Shown here in pieces: positions 18,076 through 25,237 of a stretch of 36,507 bases of DNA. Position 1 is the stretch's first letter. The number at the start of each line of letters is the position of its first letter. The notes under the pieces are model-generated. The model ran no database searches and was not told where the DNA came from. It was given only the letters and a program-made list of their open reading frames with translations. The position numbers and the translations under genes were made by a program. The stretch covers positions 1 to 36,507 of the forward strand of contig NZ_LADU01000083.1 in assembly GCF_000961795.1 (NCBI RefSeq), given 5' to 3'. The stretch comes from Hyphomonas sp. BRH_c22 (lineage in GTDB: Bacteria; Pseudomonadota; Alphaproteobacteria; Caulobacterales; Hyphomonadaceae).

Positions 18076-19188
18076 ATGCCAAGAACTGGAATCCTTTCAA
18101 TTTTGCCGAGCATAGAGGTGAGGTCGCAAGGCTCGTTTGAACGACTGTATCACGTGGTCGGAAAAAACACAGGCAACCTGCTATTCACCAATGCCGTATG
18201 GAATCAGATCGAAGGTCCGAAAGAAAGGGTTAGTTTCGATTTTGATCCGGACAAGTTGAACGAACGGCTGAATGCGCTGGTCATCCCGGCTGCCAACTGG
18301 TTGAGTCCAACTGTCGATTTTGGGCATATGGCGGGACTAGTCGAGCGCCTCACAATTCCTGTTGTACTGATTGGCCTTGGCGCTCAGGATATCGGCTATT
18401 CAGGAGCAATCAATATTCCTGAAGGGACCGCGCGACTGGTCAAGGCTGTGGCGGAGCGATCTATTTCGATATCCGCGCGTGGCGAATACTCAAAACAGAT
18501 ACTGAACAGCTTGGGTGTGCGGAACGTGACTGTTACCGGCTGCCCGTCACTTTATCATGATTTCCGCCGCTTCTCACCGCCGCCTTCCAAGCCTCGCATT
18601 CGTGTTGACCGCGGCCTGATCCACTCGACCCGCTACTCGGCGACCTACGTACCGTTCGCGCGGACGGATTCTGTAAACCGGCAGCTGTTTCGTTTCGCAT
18701 GCTCTAAACAGTTGGACATCCTCTATCAGTCGGAACCGGAAGAGATGGCGTTGCTTGCGGGCTTTACAGTGGCCGAGGATATCGACGATCGAATGCGTGG
18801 CCTACTCCGGGAAATCTATGATGCTCGCGACTGGGATTCCCTAGTCAAATATTGGCAGGAACACGGCAAGGTCTATTACGATGTCGGTGCGTGGTCGAAC
18901 TCGCTGGATGCGTACGATTATGTGCTCGGCACCCGACTGCACGGTACTATCATGGCGCTGAATTCCGGAGTTCCTGCTATGTTGGTCCACCACGATAGCC
19001 GAACCCGGGAAATGGCCGAGTTTGCAGCCATACCATCCATTTCCGCGGATCAACTCCGCCTGAATTCCTCGTCCGTTGAGGCCATGTTCCGGAAGGCCGA
19101 TCTTGATCAATATTACCAGCGACGAGAAGAAAATCGGACGAAGTATAGGACGTTTTTGACCGCTCAGGGGTTTGCGCCGTCTGTTTAG
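18076..19188 (+). CDS. polysaccharide pyruvyl transferase family protein
   Basis: A 370-residue protein of the PS_pyruv_trans family (CsaB/WcaK-like), which transfers a ketal pyruvate from phosphoenolpyruvate to a sugar. The two-lobed GT-B-like fold is suggested by the N-terminal VIPAANW and IGLGAQDIGYSG segments, the central SISARGEYSKQILNSLGVRNVTVTGCPS block, and the C-terminal DYVLGTRLHGTIMALNSGVPAMLVHHDSRTREMAEF block, the best-known signature with its conserved RLHG. The start ATG has GAGGT six bases before it. It would add a negative charge to the glycan. Some family members are polysaccharide chain enzymes with other roles, so pyruvylation itself is probable rather than certain. Confidence 0.85.
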   Translation: MPRTGILSILPSIEVRSQGSFERLYHVVGKNTGNLLFTNAVWNQIEGPKERVSFDFDPDKLNERLNALVIPAANWLSPTVDFGHMAGLVERLTIPVVLIGLGAQDIGYSGAINIPEGTARLVKAVAERSISISARGEYSKQILNSLGVRNVTVTGCPSLYHDFRRFSPPPSKPRIRVDRGLIHSTRYSATYVPFARTDSVNRQLFRFACSKQLDILYQSEPEEMALLAGFTVAEDIDDRMRGLLREIYDARDWDSLVKYWQEHGKVYYDVGAWSNSLDAYDYVLGTRLHGTIMALNSGVPAMLVHHDSRTREMAEFAAIPSISADQLRLNSSSVEAMFRKADLDQYYQRREENRTKYRTFLTAQGFAPSV

Positions 19189-19281
19189 GGATCCGATAAA
19201 TTGCGCTGAGGCTTGGCGCGTGATGAATTCCGACGAGGTGGCGTCTCATCAGGTGGCGTATTTGTACTCGACGTCTTGGCT

Positions 19282-19330
19282 GCGGTAACGGGTTCAGTCG
19301 CCCACACGGGGCAACTGAACCCGTTACCGC
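19282..19330. repeat. perfect 17-bp inverted repeat (hairpin)
   Basis: GCGGTAACGGGTTCAGT (19282-19298) and its exact reverse complement (19314-19330) surround a 15-base loop. The stem is perfect. It sits between the pyruvyl transferase stop and the sulfotransferase-like fragment. No T-run follows on either strand, so it is not a textbook intrinsic terminator, though it would still make a very stable RNA hairpin. It could also be a protein-binding palindrome or the trace of a small mobile element. Confidence 0.85.
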
Positions 19331-19364
19331 AGATATAGCGAGTGCAGACGCGCCCACCCTGCTC

Positions 19365-20009
19365 TTGTCAACCGAGGGGCTGTCCAACCACTTTTATAGT
19401 TTTCCGGCTGAGAACCTTGCAAAAATTCGAGACCTATTCGGGGACATTCCCATTGAACTCTTCCTTGTCTACCGCGACAAGCGCAAGTGGCTCAAAAGTC
19501 TGTGGAACGAAGGGGTCATTTCATTTCCGGGAACGATCGCGCCGTTCGAGGAACATATCGAATTTCCCATCGTGAAGCGACTGGCCAACTGGGAGCGGCT
19601 CAAGATCGATCTGATCCAAGGTTTTGGAGCATCCCATGTCGAGGAAGTAGTTCTTGAAGAGAATGGATGGCGGATCCCGCTTCTGAACTACCTCAACGCG
19701 ACGGGAATCCGGGACCCCGAGAACACCGAAGGCCAGCTCAATGTCTCAGTCGGACCGGATATGATTGAATTTGTTAGGCATGTGAATATGCAAAGGTTGG
19801 ATACAAATATCCGACTGATGCTTTTCAGCCTGATGCAGCAGCTGTTCAACACATCCAACGTTACTCTGCGAAACGCTGAAAGATGGGGTACACCCACGCC
19901 GGCGCAACTCAGGAAAATCGAACAGGGTATCCTGCGCATAGGAACCCTACCTGAGGCTGCTGAAGAGATACGGGCGACGGTTTTGGCAGAAATCGCCAAT
20001 TTCAAGTAA
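19365..20009 (+). CDS. sulfotransferase-like protein, probably lacking its N-terminus
   Basis: The open frame (214 codons from a TTG at 19365) has no ribosome site and can be extended back to 19227 without any ATG. The text TLLLSTEGLSNHFYSFPAENLAKIRDLFG...ELFLVYRDKRKWLKSLWNE reads like the middle of a sulfotransferase-type P-loop protein, where a phosphate-binding N-terminal loop (GxxKTGT type) would be expected but is missing. The C-terminal half is helical and unassigned. The upstream extension runs through the hairpin at 19282-19330. So this is either a 5'-truncated pseudogene or a short protein of unknown function. The sulfotransferase assignment is tentative. Confidence 0.4.
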   Translation: MSTEGLSNHFYSFPAENLAKIRDLFGDIPIELFLVYRDKRKWLKSLWNEGVISFPGTIAPFEEHIEFPIVKRLANWERLKIDLIQGFGASHVEEVVLEENGWRIPLLNYLNATGIRDPENTEGQLNVSVGPDMIEFVRHVNMQRLDTNIRLMLFSLMQQLFNTSNVTLRNAERWGTPTPAQLRKIEQGILRIGTLPEAAEEIRATVLAEIANFK

Positions 20010-20922
20010 TGCGCCAAAGCGCAAGCACACTTTCCTCAACGTCGCTCCGCTCCCGGACGCGGAGGGAAAGCTACCTTAAGTTTCTTGCTATGGAGGTGGA
20101 GACATCGATTCATCAGATCGCTCAAATGACCGATGATCAGAATGCGACCGAGCAGAGCTGTAGCCAATTCGATGCCGAATATCGGCCGAGAACTGATGAG
20201 GCCAGCGATTGGCCACCGAGCTTATGCGACGCAGTGTCGTCTCGTGGTCAACATCTTCAAACGATTGGATCTCAAGTTACTTCACTCAGTGTAACTTTCA
20301 TATACGACTGCCATATGAGCATTTGAAGGACATCGTTTCGAATTCGGCCTTTCATTGAGGAGAATCCGATTAGCTGAACGGCGCGAAAGCACTAGATGGG
20401 CGGTGCTTCGGACCGGACTACACCCGGCTGATCCTCCCGCATGATTTTAGCTGTTTGCGGCCGCTGCGACCGAATTGCTGATGTTGGCAGGATTTGCGGA
20501 CCAGTCCCGATGGGTTTGCTAGGTCGGGGTGTGAGCAGGGGAGGCGCAAACAGTCATTCCACGATCTACGGATGCCCAACTCACATGCCTCGAATATCAA
20601 GCGCCGCACATCGCAGAGCAACACTCACATAATTTCAGCCATTTTTGACCCATATGCGGGAACGTGAAATGCAAGCGCGGAACGCAATGAACGAAGGTGC
20701 ATGACGCCTTCGTTTCTTGCCAGTCCCATGTAAGCAAGATAGGTTAAGGTTATGCGGTATTCGAAGCTGAAGCTCCGCGGTTGTGACCCGATCGTGAATA
20801 TTCTTCCGCGTATGTTGACGCGGAGTTCCGGACGCGTGAGGAAGTTTGAATTTAGGTGAGTGCTCGGCACTTTTCTTAGATGGATGAGGTGCCTTTGCTT
20901 AGGGGCAATGACTTAGGATCAA
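20010..20922. other. gene-poor tract
   Basis: About 0.9 kb with no supported gene. Frames of 60-105 codons occur on both strands (for example 20009-20326 plus and 20625-20870 minus) but none has a ribosome site plus a recognisable domain. Base composition is more A+T-rich than the flanking housekeeping genes. It may hold a decayed gene; the minus-strand frame ending at 20625 is the most protein-like but I cannot assign it. Confidence 0.4.
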
Positions 20923-21678
20923 GTGTTTATGAGTGGTGATTTTCGCCGGATTACAAAGCAAATCGAGAATGGAGTGCCAGGGTTTACTTCGCCAATGGTC
21001 CTTGCTTTCTTGTCCGATCTGGTTCTGTGGAAGAAGCCAGACAATGCAATCGAAATTGGCAGCTATATGGGTCGCTCATCCATTTTGATCGCTACCGCGA
21101 TGATGCAAATCGGCGCAAAGGGGAAGCTCCTTTGTGTCGATCTTTTTGCCGATGAAATAGACGACAACTATGTCAACTATCCAGTCATCAGAGATATGGC
21201 CGCGCGGATCGGGACGTGTTGGCAACATTATCTGGATGTTCCGCGCCCGAGTATTTTGCGTGCCTATTTTGACAAGACATTGTCGCGGTTTCCGTATCTC
21301 GACGACTACGTCGAACTTTACGAGGGCGCCTCTGAGGAGCTTTGTCTGCCGGCGGCGCGACGATTCCAGTTTGCGTATCTTGACGGCGACCATACGTTCC
21401 AGGCGGTTACGATGGACCTCATCAAAACGTTGAAGAATTTGGATCCAGGAGGGGTCGTTGCACTTGACGATTGTTCAGATCAGTTCCCAGGCGTGCAGGC
21501 GCTTGTTTCGAGACTTGGAGACCTGCCCGGCGCCACGAAATTAGGCGAACAATTTCCTGACATCGCATTCACTTTTGCCGATCCGGTGGGCAGCGAAGCG
21601 ATCCTTTCGACGATCGAGCCGGAGGAGTTTGCGGCGGTAGATGGCCAGACAAGCTTCCGCGGTAAGAAACAGCGATAA
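20923..21678 (+). CDS. class I SAM-dependent methyltransferase (Methyltransf_24 type)
   Basis: A 251-residue protein with motif I AIEIGSYMGRSSI (42-54), an acidic post-I segment LLCVDLFADE (69-78) and the family-typical FAYLDGDHTFQAV (150-162) followed by LDPGGVVALDDCSD. These identify a Rossmann methyltransferase of the group often found in glycan and O-antigen loci. GTG at 20923 has AGGA four bases upstream; an ATG two codons later (20929) is also possible. It is followed by the FkbM gene after 51 bases on the same strand, so the two are likely co-transcribed. The acceptor is unknown. Confidence 0.82.
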   Translation: MFMSGDFRRITKQIENGVPGFTSPMVLAFLSDLVLWKKPDNAIEIGSYMGRSSILIATAMMQIGAKGKLLCVDLFADEIDDNYVNYPVIRDMAARIGTCWQHYLDVPRPSILRAYFDKTLSRFPYLDDYVELYEGASEELCLPAARRFQFAYLDGDHTFQAVTMDLIKTLKNLDPGGVVALDDCSDQFPGVQALVSRLGDLPGATKLGEQFPDIAFTFADPVGSEAILSTIEPEEFAAVDGQTSFRGKKQR

Positions 21679-21729
21679 CCGGCCAACTCTTCTGCGCCCG
21701 GACTGGGTACTCGCCCAACGGAGCAGACC

Positions 21730-22740
21730 TTGGCGAAACAGGGTAAGAAATACAATATGGACGAGAAACAACTTTCGGCGCTCGCTGCGCGACCGCTGCT
21801 GAAGCCAGGCTTCCGCCAGTCGAGCGTCAAGGGGCACATTCCGACATTCCGGCAGCTGCGAGAGGACCATCACTATACGGGTCCGGTTGACGTTCGCATT
21901 CCGGGATGCCCGCCATTCACAATGTATTGTGATGGAGACGACAATGTCGCTCAGACTTTCTTTTTCTATGGTGATGGCGCATACGAAACTTTATCGATGG
22001 TCCTGTTTGCCCAATTGGCTCGGCGAACGGGCCACGTCCTTGATATTGGGGGGCACACAGGTGTCTTTGCTTTGTCGGCCGCGAAATCCAATCCGGCATG
22101 CAAGGTTCACTATTTTGACATTGTTCCCGCCGTGAAGGAGCGAGCTGCAGTTAACGTCCGAATCTCAGGCCTTCAAAATAGCATACGGATCAATCTGTGC
22201 GGCATGTCCTCGAAGTCCGGGGTCATGGACGCACATGTGAACGTAAACCAAGCGCTCTGGACGGGAGCATCGCTCGAAAGCCTGCCGGAGCGGGTTCGTC
22301 AGAAAGGCGCACAAGTCGAAAAAGTTTCTGTGACCACAATAGACGAGTACTGGAAGGAAAATCGCCGACCCCAGATTGGTCTCATCAAGATTGATGTGGA
22401 AAACCACGAGCTTGAGGTCTTCAAAGGTGGTCACGAGATGTTGTCTGAACAATTACCCTTCATACTCTGTGAGGTGCTGAGTGCGAAACAGTTTGGTGAC
22501 TTCCAGGATACCTTGTCAGCGCTGGGCTATGGCGCATTTTACGAAATCCGCGATTCCGATTTGACCGTCCACGAAGTAACGGCGAATTTGAAATATCGGA
22601 ACGGATCGGATTATCAGTTTAAGGAATATCACAATGTCTTGGTGGCCAAACACAAGTTTTCGTCACACTTCTTCGAGGATATCGCGGGCATTCTCAGTTG
22701 CTCATCCATCGGGATCGCCAAGCTGAACCCTGCTCGATGA
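21730..22740 (+). CDS. FkbM-family methyltransferase
   Basis: A 336-residue protein. The FkbM domain spans about 95-280 with motif I VLDIGGHTGVFAL (103-115), the TTIDEYW segment (202-208) and the family hallmark LIKIDVENHELEVFKGG (218-234). FkbM proteins O-methylate small molecules or sugars, and in polysaccharide clusters usually cap or decorate glycans. TTG at 21730 is preferred as start because GGAG lies six bases upstream; an ATG nine codons later has a weaker site. It ends 14 bases before the convergent glycosyltransferase gene. Confidence 0.85.
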   Translation: MAKQGKKYNMDEKQLSALAARPLLKPGFRQSSVKGHIPTFRQLREDHHYTGPVDVRIPGCPPFTMYCDGDDNVAQTFFFYGDGAYETLSMVLFAQLARRTGHVLDIGGHTGVFALSAAKSNPACKVHYFDIVPAVKERAAVNVRISGLQNSIRINLCGMSSKSGVMDAHVNVNQALWTGASLESLPERVRQKGAQVEKVSVTTIDEYWKENRRPQIGLIKIDVENHELEVFKGGHEMLSEQLPFILCEVLSAKQFGDFQDTLSALGYGAFYEIRDSDLTVHEVTANLKYRNGSDYQFKEYHNVLVAKHKFSSHFFEDIAGILSCSSIGIAKLNPAR

Positions 22741-22754
22741 CTGACGGCCGGGCC

Positions 22755-23810
22755 TCAACTCTCTTCGGAAATGCAAACGCAATCATTATAAAACGACGGT
22801 GTGGATTCCACATCAAATGGGTCGCCGTAGATTTCGGTGAAGCACGTGTCTGAACGGAAGAGTGAGCGATGCATTTGTTGCACCGGTTCCCCGTTCGAAT
22901 AGTGACCGAATGACCAGGGCATAAGCAGTTCGTGACGAATTTGGTCGGCGTAGATTTGGTTCGCGTACCAAGTAGACAGTTCGTCGAGTACATGGATGTC
23001 ATCGACATACGGCTCGCTACTTCGATCATACAGCCCCTGGACGTATTGCCCAATTTTGTAGAAGCCTGAAAAATGGATGAATCCTGCCGGATCGCCATCG
23101 ATAAGAATGTTCCCAGCTGTATCTCTAGCGATTTTTCTTTGAAATGAGTTCCAGCGCGCGAAATTATGCCGCCCATGCCGCATCACGGCATAGTCGTCGG
23201 TATAGCTCGGGACGAATTCTACCCATTTTTGATCTGTAAACAGACCATTTTCGACGTCGGCGGTGCAATAAAATTTCAACCTTTCCCACCACCAGTCAGC
23301 AAAACATTTTCCCGTATCTGTGGCGCTGACACCAAAATAGCCGAGATTAAACGTACCAACCTTGAGCGGGTTTCTTTCGTAAAAGACCCACTTGTCGTCG
23401 GGCCGCATTTCCGTCTGGTGCGGTGTGACAACAATGGACTTGTTTGAAATCGCTTCCTGAATGTCGGACAGATCATCGAACAGCACGCAGTCAGGGTCAA
23501 AGAACATCACCCATTCGGTGTCGGGTCTTGCAAGTAGATTTTTTGCAACCAGCGGCTTCACGGCCGTGGCGAGTTCCATGATGTCATGACGGAAAATCCA
23601 AGCCAGATCTCCGATCCCCTCAGACTTAATTAATTCCCTAATGGTATAAGTTTCGTCAAAGCCTTCATCCTGAAGGGACGTTTCGCCGGTCCATTCATCT
23701 GTCAGGACAAATACGGTCTTTGCGTCGGGAATATGCTCCCTAACGGATTTCAGAAGCGTCTTGGCGCATGGAAGAAAATTCCGTGCTGCAGTTGTGAAGA
23801 TATATTTCAT
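22755..23810 (-). CDS. GT-A type glycosyltransferase (GT8-like), paralogue of the 10720-11994 gene
   Basis: A 351-residue protein with the same plan as the gene at 10720-11994: FTTAARNFLPCAKTLLKSV at 5-23, ELATAVKP (79-86), a metal-binding FFDPD (103-107), then KVGTFNLGYFGV, ENGLFTDQKWVEF and FIHFSG. It is shorter at the C-terminus. The ATG is one base after the stop of the upstream GT2 gene, so the two are translationally linked. It is the third of three minus-strand genes that read GT-sulfotransferase, GT2, then this one. The sugar added is unknown. Confidence 0.8.
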   Translation of the reverse strand: MKYIFTTAARNFLPCAKTLLKSVREHIPDAKTVFVLTDEWTGETSLQDEGFDETYTIRELIKSEGIGDLAWIFRHDIMELATAVKPLVAKNLLARPDTEWVMFFDPDCVLFDDLSDIQEAISNKSIVVTPHQTEMRPDDKWVFYERNPLKVGTFNLGYFGVSATDTGKCFADWWWERLKFYCTADVENGLFTDQKWVEFVPSYTDDYAVMRHGRHNFARWNSFQRKIARDTAGNILIDGDPAGFIHFSGFYKIGQYVQGLYDRSSEPYVDDIHVLDELSTWYANQIYADQIRHELLMPWSFGHYSNGEPVQQMHRSLFRSDTCFTEIYGDPFDVESTPSFYNDCVCISEES

Positions 23811-23811
23811 G

Positions 23812-25221
23812 TCAGCCGCCGGTTACCAAAAGTCTGTGAACTACTGGGTTCATTCCGGACGCCCAGAGCTCGGGGAAGCGCTTATAATAGTCCCTGATAT
23901 CGAACTTTGCCTGAGGATTGATCAGGGCGACGGCGCCGTATCGAACAAAGTGGAGGGCCGGGTCCAGGTCGCCGGTATCTCCAACCTGCTTCTTGTAAAA
24001 GTTCTTGTCGAACATTCCCGACCTTCGCACGAGAGAAGCTTGAACCAGATCTGCCTGATGGAAGTACCATCTTTGGCGGACCAGCGACGAAATGAACTCT
24101 TCGCCCTGAAGCGACGCGTACTCCGCGAGGTATTGGCTGAGGGGGTGCGTATTGTCGTCCGCATTCGGTGCCGGTTGGTGCGCCGATTGTCTGGATGCTG
24201 TGCCGACCTGCTCCACGAATCGCCTAACAAGCGCCCTGATGGGCAAGTCCAGGTTACGCATGACCAATTCATAGCCGGTCTGCATGAATTGGTGGTGCGC
24301 TTTCGCGTTCACTTGTGTTATGTCGACTAGGTCGAGGTCAATCGCGCGCATTGTCTTCTCGACGTCTGTCCACGATGCGTGGGGCGCCCCGTCAAAGAGC
24401 TGGTTCCGAAGCCGCCAGACATGCCACCATAGTTCGAAAAATGCGGACGTATGCACGAACATTTTGTGATCTGCGAACGTCTCATCGAGCGAGTCGACCT
24501 GGCCAACCCACTCAATGATCGAAATTCGAATGGGTTCGAATGATTTCAGCAAATGATGAGTCGCCTGACCGCTGTCTTCGCCCAGACGCCGCCATTTGTA
24601 TAAGCGAGCAGAAATCTGGCTTATCTTATCACCGTGCAGCATGGCACGTTGATTGAAGATCCGATCTTCACCTAATGCAACATTTTCGGGGTATCGGACA
24701 TCGCCTGCAAGCACAGACCGTTTTATCAATGTGGCCCATGAGGAGAAGTAGAAAACCGCTGAAGCATGATCACGAAAGCGCACGTTGTGCACTGGTGCAG
24801 ACCAGGTGTCATCCTTAACATTGGGCTCCAAATCGCCATTTTCCCTGAAGAGCCAGTGCCGACAACGCGTATAGTCTGAACCGGACCTTATCGCTTCGCC
24901 AACGAGAACTTCCAGATATTCGGGGAGCAAAATGTCGTCGGAATCAGCAAATGAGATATAGTCGCCATGAGCGGCATCGATTCCCAGATTGCGCGCCTTG
25001 GATACGCCTGCCTGCTCACTGAGGGTGATCAGCAGAAACCGCTGATCACCTTCGATCAGTTTTTCGATAAGCTCAACGGAATTGTCGGAGGAATTGTCAT
25101 CGACAATGATACACCGCCAATTTGTATATGTCTGCATCCTGATTGATTGCAGGCATTCCCCGATATACGCAGCGTTGTTGCGATTCGGAATAACAAAATC
25201 GATAATTGGGTTCGCCTTCAA
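23812..25221 (-). CDS. GT2-family glycosyltransferase with C-terminal extension
   Basis: A 469-residue protein. The N-terminal GT-A domain (about 5-230) has FVIPNRNNAAYIGECLQS, the nucleotide-binding VDDNSSDNS (40-48) and the metal-binding ADSDD (92-96). The C-terminal part (about 390-465) contains two copies of a degenerate segment with the pattern FD-x-xYY/FYK...-H-FVRYG and FDIRDYYKRFPE...NPVVH, a repeat often attached to glycosyltransferases in such loci. The start is TTG at 25221, supported by AAGGAG about ten bases upstream that overlaps the end of the preceding gene (16-base gap). It probably builds part of the exported glycan. Confidence 0.85.
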   Translation of the reverse strand: MKANPIIDFVIPNRNNAAYIGECLQSIRMQTYTNWRCIIVDDNSSDNSVELIEKLIEGDQRFLLITLSEQAGVSKARNLGIDAAHGDYISFADSDDILLPEYLEVLVGEAIRSGSDYTRCRHWLFRENGDLEPNVKDDTWSAPVHNVRFRDHASAVFYFSSWATLIKRSVLAGDVRYPENVALGEDRIFNQRAMLHGDKISQISARLYKWRRLGEDSGQATHHLLKSFEPIRISIIEWVGQVDSLDETFADHKMFVHTSAFFELWWHVWRLRNQLFDGAPHASWTDVEKTMRAIDLDLVDITQVNAKAHHQFMQTGYELVMRNLDLPIRALVRRFVEQVGTASRQSAHQPAPNADDNTHPLSQYLAEYASLQGEEFISSLVRQRWYFHQADLVQASLVRRSGMFDKNFYKKQVGDTGDLDPALHFVRYGAVALINPQAKFDIRDYYKRFPELWASGMNPVVHRLLVTGG

Positions 25222-25237
25222 CTGCGCTACTCCTTAC

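Noticed and set aside
20625..20870. 81-codon minus-strand frame
   Set aside because: Reads somewhat like protein but has no ribosome site, no partner and no domain; kept only as part of the gene-poor tract.
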